In this document: positions 1 to 8,279 of the stretch, piece by piece | How the letters are laid out: each line of letters begins with the position of its first letter | Position numbering within the stretch: the stretch's first letter is position 1 | Assembly: GCA_045627405.1 (NCBI GenBank) | Contig: JAZQNP010000097.1 | Location: 3,398 to 67,397, forward strand | Length of the DNA stretch: 64,000 bases | Direction: 5' to 3' | Source of the DNA: Firm-04 sp045627405 | Lineage (GTDB): Bacteria > Bacillota > Clostridia > Oscillospirales > Ruminococcaceae | Position numbers and translations under genes: made by a program | The notes under the pieces: generated by a model | Databases searched by the model: none | Told to the model about the DNA's origin: nothing | The model's input: only the letters and a program-made list of their open reading frames with translations

Positions 1-531
1 CCGGAGACTGCTGCCGGAAATCCATTCTGGCTGCTGATCTGGGTACCGGTGATTCTGATTGCAATTTATATCTGGCGCGTTTTTCTCTCGGAATGGGTAT
101 ATGATATTCGCGAAGCAATCTCCCTGCTGATACAGCGGCTGCGCAGCAGCCGGCAGCAGGAGACCGGACGGTTGTTGGCACAGAATACAGCGTATACGGA
201 TACCGAGACAAGAGAGAAACCGCGGCAGTCAGCGGGCAGATTGCGGAGAAACTGGAAAAAGAAGCTGCGTGCATGGCATAAAATGCCCGGCAGCTGCGAA
301 AAATTCTATGCCGGATACCTGTTGCTGCTGGAAGCACCGGCATGGCGGGAAAATCTGCCGCATGACGCGGACACCGTGCAGGAGATCCGTGGGCAGTGGC
401 AGAGACTTTACGGGAAAGAGCTGGATGCGGTGACGGATGATTTTGAGGTTCATCGCTATGCGGAGAAGCCCTTACCCGAAGACGCGCTTTCGGCAATGGC
501 TGCTGCGTTGGAACGGGCAGCAATACGGTAA
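1..531 (+). CDS. C-terminal part of a membrane protein, possibly DUF4129/transglutaminase-type
   Basis: The reading frame is open from the first base, so the gene begins upstream of the window. The visible part has one hydrophobic segment (about bases 25-80, rich in Trp, Val, Ile and Leu), then a basic Arg/Lys/Gln-rich stretch and a soluble tail of about 110 residues. The tail (KFYAGYLLLLE, then an Asp/Glu-rich end with RYAEKPLPEDAL) resembles the cytoplasmic DUF4129 tail of transglutaminase-like membrane proteins of the TgpA type. That match is from memory and moderate only. The gene converges on the ferredoxin gene and shares its terminator. Confidence 0.55.
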   Translation, partial: PETAAGNPFWLLIWVPVILIAIYIWRVFLSEWVYDIREAISLLIQRLRSSRQQETGRLLAQNTAYTDTETREKPRQSAGRLRRNWKKKLRAWHKMPGSCEKFYAGYLLLLEAPAWRENLPHDADTVQEIRGQWQRLYGKELDAVTDDFEVHRYAEKPLPEDALSAMAAALERAAIR

Positions 532-541
532 AATCCGGATA

Positions 542-580
542 AAACAAAACGACGGCTCCTGACAAGCCGCCGTTTTGTTT
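542..580. terminator. Bidirectional terminator between convergent genes
   Basis: The arms AAACAAAACG-A-CGGCT and AGCCG-C-CGTTTTGTTT form a GC-rich stem. There are A and T tracts on both sides, so it can serve the membrane-protein gene on + and the ferredoxin gene on -. Confidence 0.8.
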
Positions 581-603
581 GTTTCATGTCTTGCAACTGT
601 GCA

Positions 604-774
604 TTAAGCCTGCTCAGGTGCGCCCACCGGACAAGTGTCAGCGCAAGCACCGCAGTCGAGACAGGTATTTGCATCAATGACGTACTTGCCGTCACCCTCA
701 GAAATCGCGCCTGCCGGACATGCGTCTGCGCAAGCACCGCACTGGATGCAGGCATCAGAAATAGCATATGCCAT
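604..774 (-). CDS. 2[4Fe-4S] bacterial-type ferredoxin
   Basis: A 56-residue electron carrier beginning MAYAISDACIQC. Two cluster motifs, CIQCGACADACP and CLDCGACADTCP, each give the CxxCxxCxxxCP ligand set of clostridial ferredoxins, and 56 residues is the usual size. The frame stays open 12 codons upstream, but the ATG at 774 is chosen because AGGAGGT lies 7-8 nt before it on the minus strand. It probably serves low-potential reactions such as pyruvate:ferredoxin oxidoreductase or hydrogenase. No partner gene is adjacent, and the gene appears to be monocistronic with its own promoter and terminator. Confidence 0.93.
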   Translation of the reverse strand: MAYAISDACIQCGACADACPAGAISEGDGKYVIDANTCLDCGACADTCPVGAPEQA

Positions 775-828
775 CGTTTTGTACCTCCTGTCGGAATTTC
801 GCAGCCGCAATGCGGCTCCGTTGCTTTC

Positions 829-856
829 ATTGTAGCATATTTTTTGAAAAAAGCAA
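829..856 (-). promoter_or_regulatory. Sigma-A-type promoter of the ferredoxin gene
   Basis: On the minus strand, TTGCTT (856-851) and TACAAT (834-829) are separated by 16 nt. They lie about 55 nt upstream of the ferredoxin start. Confidence 0.6.
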
Positions 857-1017
857 GTCTTTTTTCTTATTTTTTGGAGTTAGCAGCAAGTAATTTTTTT
901 CAAATACTGACCGAATGGATTGCTTTGCCGGCTGAGGATGCAAATAAATCCGCATTTCAGCGCGGTTGTGCATGGTGACGAATTTGTTTGAATAAATGGA
1001 AAAGGGTTTGCAACACC

Positions 1018-1046
1018 TTGACAAAACCGTGAAGATTTGATATAAT
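1018..1046 (+). promoter_or_regulatory. Strong sigma-A-type promoter of the ABC/DUF5696 operon
   Basis: TTGACA (1018-1023) and TATAAT (1041-1046) are both consensus with a 17-nt spacer. The palindrome ACAATATTGT (1047-1056) follows at once and covers the expected transcription start, so a repressor could block initiation there. Confidence 0.8.
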
Positions 1047-1152
1047 ACAATATTGTAGAGTATTGTGGGAAATTGCTGAACTGATTCAGTGATTTCCGCT
1101 CTGAATTATACTCCCGGAGGCGGAATGCCGCCGGATGAAAGGTGGAGAAACC

Positions 1153-4077
1153 GTGAGAAATCATGCAACAGCCCGGCGCGTGCCTGCTGCACTGGGTGCG
1201 CTTATGCTCAGCCCGCTTTGTATATCACAGGCGGGTGTGCTTTGTGCGGCAGAAGAGACGGACGATCTGACGCTTACCGCAGCATCAGCCGAAGACGATT
1301 CGCTCTATGTGCTGGAATATGAAAAGGAAACCGGTTACAGCGATTACTATGACCGGTATATCGGTGATACCCGACCGGACACGGCAATCGAAATCAGCGG
1401 CGACGGCTATTCTTCCGCTGAGAACGGCACGTTTTCTGTCGGCAGTATCGGCGGAAAGAGCGGCGTGCTGCTCTGGGAGTCTGCCGAGGGTGAGCTGACC
1501 TATACCTTTGAAGTGCCGGAGACGGGTATCTACTCGGTGCAGATTTCTTATTATGCGATGGAATCCTCTTCAAATCAGGTGGAGCTGAGCATGCTGCTTG
1601 ACGGGGATTTGCCATTTGAGTCTGCATCGCGCATCTGCCTGAACAAGATTTTTGTCAACAAGACTGAGATCAAGAAGGATTCTCGCGGCAACGAGGTGCG
1701 CCCGTCGCAGATCGAGCAGCCGGCATGGCAGACAAAATACATATACGATGAAGACGGTCTGTTCAATGATCCGCTGATTTTCTATCTGACTGAGGGTAAG
1801 CATGAACTGACGTTCAGCGGCATAAAGGCGAATATCGGCATTGAATCTCTCCAATTCTGTCAGCCGGAAGGTACCGCAGCATATCAGGCACCGGACAGCA
1901 GTGCGCTGAATGCGACGCCCTCTACGCTTTACCGCATTGAGGGAGAGGCGGCTGCATATAAATCCTCGTCTACACTGTATCCCGGTTACGATAACAACTA
2001 TTATACTGTGTCGCCCTCCGACCCTGTCAAGATGGTATACAATACCATCGGCGGCGCGAACTGGGATCAGGCAGGTTCTACGATTACATGGGAAATTCCG
2101 GCAGATGCGCTGAAAGGCGACGGCTGGTATAAGATCGGCATTAAGGCGCGTCAGGATGTCATGCGCGGATTTTACTCCAACCGCCGCGTTCTGGTGGACG
2201 GCGTGCTGCAAAATGATGCGTTCAATCAGGTGAAGTTTTATTATGATACGGATTGGAGCGTGACACCGGTCACGACAGACAGCGGCGACTACGCCTATGT
2301 GTATCTGACTGCTGGCGAAGCGCATACACTCACGCTGGAAGCGATGCCCGGAGAGATCGGTGAGTCCATGCGCAGACTGGAAAGTGTTGTCACGGATCTC
2401 AATACCTGCTATAAGCAGATTCTGATGATCACCGGTCCGAATCCGGATAAGTACAATGATTATTATGTAGAAGAGAGCATTCCGACGCTGATTGATGATT
2501 TCAAGCGGCTCTCTGCGGAGCTGAAAGCTGCACAGAACGGCATTGAGGAGCTGTCCGGAACGCTTGGCTCTGAGGCTGCTGCACTGCAAAGAATGTATGT
2601 CATTTTGGATAAGTGCATTGACAAGCCGAGCCGGATCCCGAATTATGTATCGCAGATCAAGGATAATATCTCCACCATTTCCACGTTCATCTGTGATTAT
2701 CGTGATCAGCCTCTGGAAATCGACTACATTGAGCTTGCCTCCGCGGATCAGGAATTCACCTCACTGAAAGCAAATTTCTTCAAGCAGTTCTCATTCCGTT
2801 TCAAGGCATTTGTCGGTTCGTTTACCGAGGATTATACCAACCTTTCTGATATTGACGCCGATGCAGGCGATGTGATCACTGTCTGGGTCAACCTCGGCCG
2901 TGATCAGGCACTCGTGGTCAAGGAACTGGTCGAAAATGAGTTCCAGCAGCTGTATCCGGATATTCCGATCTCCGTGAACCTTGTTGTCGGCGGTGTTGTG
3001 GAAGCGACACTTGCAGGAAAGGGTCCGGACGTCGCGCTGTTCCTCGGCGGCGAGTTCCCTGTCAACCTTGCCTGCCGCGGACTTCTGGTCGATATGACAG
3101 AGTTTTCCGATTACAGTGATGTGACACAGAATTATCAGAAGGATGCGACCGTGCTCTATCAATATGACGGCGGCGTGTACGGCATCCCGCTGACACAGAA
3201 CTGGACCATGATGTTCTATCGTACCGATATTCTTACAGAGCTTGGATATACCGAGCTGCCGCGCACTTGGGACGATATGATCGACATGCTTCCGGGTCTC
3301 CAAAGAAACCATCTCGGCATGGGTCTGATCCTGCCCTCCACCAATGTGGCAGCCGCAACCGAAGCAGGACATACATTTGCCTCTCTGATTCTGCAATCCG
3401 GTCTGAACTATTACAATGAGGAGCAGACCAGAACACAGTTTGATTCCGTCACATCCATCCAGTGCTTTGAAAAGTGGACGGATTTTTACAGAGATTATAA
3501 GTTCAGTCAGACATACGATGCATACAGCTATTTCCGTACCGGTCAATATCCGATCGTGATTGCGAATTACAGCTTCTATAATCAGCTTTCTGTTGCAGCA
3601 CCGGAGATCAAAGGTCTTTGGGACTATACTGTTATGCCCGGAACGGTCGGTTCGGACGGCACACTCAATCACGCCTCCAATTCCGGCGGCTCCGGCGCGG
3701 TGATCTTTAACAAGGTGAAGGACAAGGAAGCTGCATGGACGTTTGTCAAGTGGTTCTGCTCGACAGAGGTGCAGACCGAATACGGTCAGGATCTGGAAGG
3801 TCTGCTCGGTCAGATGGGCAGATATGAGGCTGCGAATGTCGAGGCACTTCGTCAGCTCAACTGGTCCAGTGCCGAACTGAATCTGCTGCTGGCACAGTGG
3901 GATTCCTTGATCGAGATTCCGATTCTGCCGTCTTCCTATGCAGTCACGAGAAACATCATGAATGCGTTCCGTGAAACGGTCAATTCCAATGAGAATCCGC
4001 GTGATACACTGATGTATTACAACAGCGACATGAATGATGAGATCCAGAGAAAACGTGAAAATCTCGGACTCGATTAA
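1153..4077 (+). CDS. Modular extracellular solute-binding protein with N-terminal beta-sandwich modules
   Basis: A 974-residue secreted protein, about twice the usual length of a sugar-binding protein. Order: signal peptide (about 1-37), a carbohydrate-binding-like beta-sandwich (about 50-240), a second similar module (about 258-405), a helical region (about 440-515), and a family-1-type solute-binding domain from about 572 (starting DVITVWVN, with GKGPDVALFLGGEFP inside) to the end. It should capture a glycan outside the membrane and deliver it to the permeases downstream. No convincing lipobox is seen, so anchoring is unclear. GTG at 1153 is preferred over ATG at 1135 because GGTGGAG lies 5 nt before it. 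It is the first gene of the operon. Confidence 0.85.
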   Translation: MRNHATARRVPAALGALMLSPLCISQAGVLCAAEETDDLTLTAASAEDDSLYVLEYEKETGYSDYYDRYIGDTRPDTAIEISGDGYSSAENGTFSVGSIGGKSGVLLWESAEGELTYTFEVPETGIYSVQISYYAMESSSNQVELSMLLDGDLPFESASRICLNKIFVNKTEIKKDSRGNEVRPSQIEQPAWQTKYIYDEDGLFNDPLIFYLTEGKHELTFSGIKANIGIESLQFCQPEGTAAYQAPDSSALNATPSTLYRIEGEAAAYKSSSTLYPGYDNNYYTVSPSDPVKMVYNTIGGANWDQAGSTITWEIPADALKGDGWYKIGIKARQDVMRGFYSNRRVLVDGVLQNDAFNQVKFYYDTDWSVTPVTTDSGDYAYVYLTAGEAHTLTLEAMPGEIGESMRRLESVVTDLNTCYKQILMITGPNPDKYNDYYVEESIPTLIDDFKRLSAELKAAQNGIEELSGTLGSEAAALQRMYVILDKCIDKPSRIPNYVSQIKDNISTISTFICDYRDQPLEIDYIELASADQEFTSLKANFFKQFSFRFKAFVGSFTEDYTNLSDIDADAGDVITVWVNLGRDQALVVKELVENEFQQLYPDIPISVNLVVGGVVEATLAGKGPDVALFLGGEFPVNLACRGLLVDMTEFSDYSDVTQNYQKDATVLYQYDGGVYGIPLTQNWTMMFYRTDILTELGYTELPRTWDDMIDMLPGLQRNHLGMGLILPSTNVAAATEAGHTFASLILQSGLNYYNEEQTRTQFDSVTSIQCFEKWTDFYRDYKFSQTYDAYSYFRTGQYPIVIANYSFYNQLSVAAPEIKGLWDYTVMPGTVGSDGTLNHASNSGGSGAVIFNKVKDKEAAWTFVKWFCSTEVQTEYGQDLEGLLGQMGRYEAANVEALRQLNWSSAELNLLLAQWDSLIEIPILPSSYAVTRNIMNAFRETVNSNENPRDTLMYYNSDMNDEIQRKRENLGLD

Positions 4078-4103
4078 ACAGCCGAAAAAGGAGGGTACCC
4101 GTC

Positions 4104-5054
4104 TTGGAAAAGGTTTTGGATAAGGAACAGATCGGTGTCAAAACCAAACAGGAGCAACGGCGCCTGATTTGGCTGCAAATGAAGCAAAATAAGGAAGCAT
4201 ATCTGATGATGCTGCCGTTTATGCTCGTGTTCCTGATTTTTACGATCATCCCTGTTGTCATGTCGCTGCCGATCGGTCTGACCGACTTTGACATGGTAAA
4301 ATACCCGCCGACATGGGTGGGACTCAGTAACTTTTACAATCTATTCCTCAATGACAGTGTTTTCGTCAAGGCAATCCGCGTCACGCTGGTGTTTGCAGTG
4401 TTCACAGGTCCGCTCAGTTATTTCCTGAGCTTCATGCTGGCTTGGCTCATCAATGAGCTGAACAATGCGCTGAAAGTCATTTTCACACTGATTTTCTATG
4501 CACCTTCCATGGCGTCCGGTGTGTATGCCGTCTGGCAGCTTATTTTCAGCGGCGACAGCTACGGCATTGCGAATTCCACGCTGATGAATCTCGGCATTAC
4601 GACCTCTGCGATCCAGTGGCTGACCGATTCTACATACATTCTGACGGTTGTCATTATTGTACAGCTTTGGGTTTCGATGGGTGCCGGCTTCCTGGCGATG
4701 CGTGCAGGCTTCCAGAATATTGACAAGAGTCAGTATGAAGCGGGTGCGATCGAGGGCATCAAGAACCGCTGGCAGGAGCTGATTTACATTACAATCCCCG
4801 GCATGGGACCGTCTCTGATGTTCGCGGCGATCATGCAGATCGTTTCCTCGTTTACCGCTGACATTGTTGCGCGCAATTTGGTCGGTTTTCCGAGTACGGA
4901 CTATGCCGCCCACACGATCATGACCCATGCGTTTGACTATGGCTGGATCCGTTACGAAATGGGCTATGCGTCTGCGATCTGTATGGTTCTGTTTATTGCA
5001 ATGTATCTCATCAATAAACTCATCAGCGGATTGCTCGGCAAATATATGGATTAA
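4104..5054 (+). CDS. ABC sugar-type permease, MalF/UgpA-like
   Basis: A 316-residue inner-membrane protein with about six hydrophobic segments. It carries the permease EAA motif (YEAGAIEGIKNRWQ then ITIPGMGP, about residues 212-237), which contacts the ATPase. Start is TTG at 4104 with AAGGAGGG 8 nt upstream. It follows the solute-binding protein by 26 nt and precedes its MalG-like partner by 15 nt, the usual order of an oligosaccharide importer. The substrate cannot be read from the sequence. No ATPase gene is in the operon, so a shared MsmK-type ATPase encoded elsewhere is likely. Confidence 0.92.
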   Translation: MEKVLDKEQIGVKTKQEQRRLIWLQMKQNKEAYLMMLPFMLVFLIFTIIPVVMSLPIGLTDFDMVKYPPTWVGLSNFYNLFLNDSVFVKAIRVTLVFAVFTGPLSYFLSFMLAWLINELNNALKVIFTLIFYAPSMASGVYAVWQLIFSGDSYGIANSTLMNLGITTSAIQWLTDSTYILTVVIIVQLWVSMGAGFLAMRAGFQNIDKSQYEAGAIEGIKNRWQELIYITIPGMGPSLMFAAIMQIVSSFTADIVARNLVGFPSTDYAAHTIMTHAFDYGWIRYEMGYASAICMVLFIAMYLINKLISGLLGKYMD

Positions 5055-5069
5055 GGAGGGCAGAGAAGA

Positions 5070-5945
5070 ATGGCAAAAGATCCCAAAAAGCTCAAAGCGT
5101 CTAATAAACGCGCCGGGCGCAAGATCGGCGGCTCGATTGCAATATTCATCTTCCTGCTGCTTCTTGGTGCATTCATGGTGCTTCCGATCTGGCTGATGGT
5201 TGTCAACTCGATCAAGCCGGTCAATGAAATGTTCATTTTCCCGCCGAAGTGGTATACGTTGAATCCGACATTTGACAACTTCAAGGATACCTACCGTGTT
5301 CTCGGACAAATGTGGGTTCCGTTCTCCCGTTATGTATTTAACTCGGCATTCGTTACGATCTGCGTAACCGTGCTGCAATGTATCTTTGCGTCTATGGCAG
5401 CATTCTGTCTCTCCAAGGTTAAATTTCCCGGCAATAAGCTGATCAATGCGATCATTGTTCTGGCACTGCTTTATAACAGCAATGTTATTTATCTGATGCA
5501 GTACATGGTCATGGCGGAGCTGCATATGATCAACAGAATGGTCGCGCTGATTCTTCCGGCAGTTGCATCTTCGATGGGTCTGTATCTGATGCGTCAGAGT
5601 ATGCTGTCTGTTCCGGATGCGATGATTGAAGCGGCAAAGGTTGACGGTGCAAATCTGTTTACGATCTGCTGGCGGATCGTCATGCCGAACCAGAAGCCTG
5701 CGCTGATGACCATGGCAATCTTTGCCTTCCAGGGTGCATGGAATATCACAGGCGGCAGCGTGGTATATGATGAATCGCTCAAAACGCTTCCGACAGTCAT
5801 TCAGCAGGCTGCCTCTGCCGGTATTTCCCGACAGGGTGTCACGATGGCAGCGGCGGTCATCCTCTTTGTTCCGCCGGTTCTCTTCTTTGTGCTGGCACAG
5901 AGTCAGGTCATGGAGACCATGGCACACTCCGGCATCAAGGATTAA
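5070..5945 (+). CDS. ABC sugar-type permease, MalG/UgpE-like
   Basis: A 291-residue membrane permease with a basic, Lys-rich N-terminus, about six hydrophobic segments and an EAA loop (EAAKVDGANLFTICWRIVMP, about residues 188-207). It is the partner of the preceding permease and the two should form the channel for the modular binding protein. AAGGAGGG lies upstream of the ATG. The next gene starts about 38 nt downstream on the same strand. Confidence 0.92.
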   Translation: MAKDPKKLKASNKRAGRKIGGSIAIFIFLLLLGAFMVLPIWLMVVNSIKPVNEMFIFPPKWYTLNPTFDNFKDTYRVLGQMWVPFSRYVFNSAFVTICVTVLQCIFASMAAFCLSKVKFPGNKLINAIIVLALLYNSNVIYLMQYMVMAELHMINRMVALILPAVASSMGLYLMRQSMLSVPDAMIEAAKVDGANLFTICWRIVMPNQKPALMTMAIFAFQGAWNITGGSVVYDESLKTLPTVIQQAASAGISRQGVTMAAAVILFVPPVLFFVLAQSQVMETMAHSGIKD

Positions 5946-5983
5946 GAAGCATTCCGGCGAATAAAACAGAAAGGGTGATACAT

Positions 5984-7621
5984 GTGAAGAAACACACAGC
6001 CCGCCTGCTGCGGCGGATGACGACTGCCGGCATCGCACTTCTCTCGGCGGTATCGTCTATGTCGCTGACGGCATCGGCGGATGAGCCGTATGATGTATAC
6101 AATTATAACTATCTGGGCGAAGCAGTTCCGTCGCAGGCGGGCTATCTTGCCGAGCGTTCTGTATCCGGACTGGATCTCGGAACAACTGCGCTGAGTGCGC
6201 CGAGCGATATTTTTAAGGACGCAGAAGATTACTTTTATCTGGTGGATTCGGGTAATAACCGTATTCTGAAAATTGACAGTGAGTTTACGGAGGTTGTCAA
6301 GACTTACCGTTCGTTCACCATGCCGGACGGTTCGACGACCTCGCTCAAAAACCCGAAGGGCGTGTATGTGTCTCCGGATACCGGACTCATCTATATCGCG
6401 GACAATGAGAATGCGCGTGCGCTGATCGTCGATCAGGATGCAAACGTGGTGCAGGAGATCACAAAGCCGGAATCGACCGTCTACGATCAGGAACTGACCT
6501 TCCTGCCGCAGAAGATTCTCTGTGACAATGCGGGCAATGTTTACATCGTACTGAACAACACGACCAAGGGTGCCGCGATGTTTGATGACGAGGGCGCATT
6601 TATTGGCTACTACGGCGCAAACAGTGTCGCACAGACCGCAGCGGTCATCGCAAATCACTTCTGGAATGCGATTGCATCCGAGCAGGAAAAGAGCTACCGC
6701 GCAAGAAGCACGCCGACCGCATTTGATAATTTTGACATTGACAGTGTCAAGGGCTTTATTTACACTTCGACATCCTCCGGCAGCAGTGATACCGATATTA
6801 TCAAGAAGGTCAATCCCGAGGGCTACAATCTGTTTGATTATATGTCCGACGCTGTGTGGGGCGATTTGTTCTCCACATGGTATTCCGGCACCACCTATAA
6901 GACCAAGATCGTAGACATTGACATCGGTGATGACGGCTCGATCAACTGTCTGGATGCGACCACAGGCCGTGTGTTCCAGTATGATAAGGAAGCAACGCTG
7001 CTCTTTATCATGGGTGCAATCGGAGATCAGGTCGGCGCATTCACCGCAGGTAATGTTGCCGCAGTGGAAACAAAAGGCGAAAACTGCGAGAATGTCTATG
7101 TTCTGGATTCCTCCAAGGGAACGGTCACGATTTTCGGTCAGACGGTGTTTGGTCAGATTGTGCATGAGGCAACCGCACTTTACAACGGCGGCTATTATGA
7201 AGAAGCCTTGGATCCGTGGCTGGAAGTTTTGAAGCGTGACGGTAACTACCGCAGAGCCTATGTCGGTCTTGCCAGCGCATATTACAACATGGGTCAGTAT
7301 CAGGAAGCCATGAAATACGCGAAGAAGGCAGACGCATCGGGACGCTATAACAGAGCGTTTGAGCGTTACCGTTCGGAGTGGCTCCGTGACAATCTGACAT
7401 GGATTCTGATTGTGATTGTTGTGCTTGTGATCGGCATCTGGATTCTCAAACGGGTGCTGCGAAAGCGCAAACAGAAGGCGTTGGAAACGGCAACCGCACC
7501 TGCACGGGCGGAAACGAAACCGGCAGAGGCGACGAAAGAGACAGCAGATGAAATACCCGATGCAGCAGAAGAGACCGCTGAAACGGCAGAAGACGATGCT
7601 GCAAGCAATGATCAGGCGTAA
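5984..7621 (+). CDS. NHL-like beta-propeller, TPR and transmembrane protein
   Basis: About 545 residues with a signal peptide (about 1-34). Propeller-like repeats follow from about 70 to 380, with blade signatures such as YLVDSGNNRILKID and IYIADNENARALIVD. A TPR-like helical segment (about 391-465, with YNGGYYEEALDPW and YNMGQYQEAMKYA), one membrane helix (about 469-487) and an acidic Ala/Thr/Glu tail complete it. The topology implies an extracytoplasmic propeller and TPR held by the helix. I infer a binding or assembly role for the operon's transport system, with no catalytic motif visible. GTG at 5984 is chosen because AAAGGGTG is 6 nt before it; GTG at 5975 is the alternative. Confidence 0.75.
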   Translation: MKKHTARLLRRMTTAGIALLSAVSSMSLTASADEPYDVYNYNYLGEAVPSQAGYLAERSVSGLDLGTTALSAPSDIFKDAEDYFYLVDSGNNRILKIDSEFTEVVKTYRSFTMPDGSTTSLKNPKGVYVSPDTGLIYIADNENARALIVDQDANVVQEITKPESTVYDQELTFLPQKILCDNAGNVYIVLNNTTKGAAMFDDEGAFIGYYGANSVAQTAAVIANHFWNAIASEQEKSYRARSTPTAFDNFDIDSVKGFIYTSTSSGSSDTDIIKKVNPEGYNLFDYMSDAVWGDLFSTWYSGTTYKTKIVDIDIGDDGSINCLDATTGRVFQYDKEATLLFIMGAIGDQVGAFTAGNVAAVETKGENCENVYVLDSSKGTVTIFGQTVFGQIVHEATALYNGGYYEEALDPWLEVLKRDGNYRRAYVGLASAYYNMGQYQEAMKYAKKADASGRYNRAFERYRSEWLRDNLTWILIVIVVLVIGIWILKRVLRKRKQKALETATAPARAETKPAEATKETADEIPDAAEETAETAEDDAASNDQA

Positions 7622-7636
7622 GGAGGTGCGGCACTT

Positions 7637-8266
7637 ATGATGGATTTGACACAGCCCCAGTGGGTAAAACATGTTCTTTTTCACCCGTTTGAAGGCTTTG
7701 AAGATCTTCGTTGGAAAAAGGGCGGCACGCTCAAATACACGGTGATCATCATAATCGCACTGTTCTTTGGCTTGATTGCGATTGACCGCTGGTGCGGCTT
7801 CCAGTTCCGGCCGCTGCCGGATGCGCAGTTCAGTGTGGTACCGTATATCATGCGCAGTGTGGTATACTTCCTTGCGTGGGTTGTCGGCAACTGGGCGATC
7901 TGCACGCTGCTTGACGGCGAAGGCTCGATGAAGAACATCTGCATTTACAGCTCTTATGCGTTGATTCCGTATATCGGTCAGATGTTCGCACAGGTGATTT
8001 TGTCGCATATTCTCGTGCAGGCAGAGGCAGTGTTCTTCATGACGGTCTACTATGTCGGAATCATCTGGACCGTCGTGCTGCTGTTCAGTGCGATCAAAGC
8101 AGTGCATCAGTATACCTTTACAAAAACAGTGGTTGCGATTGTACTGACAATCGTTGCAATGCTGGTGATCTTGTTCCTGGCAGTGCTGTTCCTCAGCCTG
8201 TTCCAGAAGGTTTATGTATTCTTCTATTCCCTGTATACAGAGATTCTGTATCGGGTGAGAGTGTAA
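7637..8266 (+). CDS. YIP1-family-like integral membrane protein
   Basis: A 209-residue protein with about five hydrophobic segments. It begins with an FHPFEGFEDLRWKKGG motif, which is typical of bacterial YIP1-like proteins (HPfegFedLr). The function of these proteins in bacteria is not established. It lies 15 nt after the propeller protein and 13 nt before the DUF5696-like gene, so it is surely in the operon. AAGGAGGTG precedes the tandem ATG codons at 7637 and 7640. A role in membrane insertion or complex assembly is a guess. Confidence 0.7.
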   Translation: MMDLTQPQWVKHVLFHPFEGFEDLRWKKGGTLKYTVIIIIALFFGLIAIDRWCGFQFRPLPDAQFSVVPYIMRSVVYFLAWVVGNWAICTLLDGEGSMKNICIYSSYALIPYIGQMFAQVILSHILVQAEAVFFMTVYYVGIIWTVVLLFSAIKAVHQYTFTKTVVAIVLTIVAMLVILFLAVLFLSLFQKVYVFFYSLYTEILYRVRV

Positions 8267-8279
8267 GGCGGTGAGAAAC

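Larger units (their letters stand above)
775..1152. other. Divergent intergenic region, 378 nt
   Basis: The region lies between the ferredoxin gene and the ABC operon. It holds one promoter in each direction (about 829-856 on - and 1018-1046 on +). It also has a perfect palindrome ACAATATTGT at 1047-1056 and a shorter inverted repeat CTGAA-CTGA-TTCAG near 1077-1090. I see no convincing gene or structured RNA in it. Confidence 0.7.

Noticed and set aside
586..978. Plus-strand frame across the ferredoxin gene (130 residues)
   Set aside because: It lies opposite the ferredoxin gene, runs through its promoter and has no recognisable domain or ribosome site.
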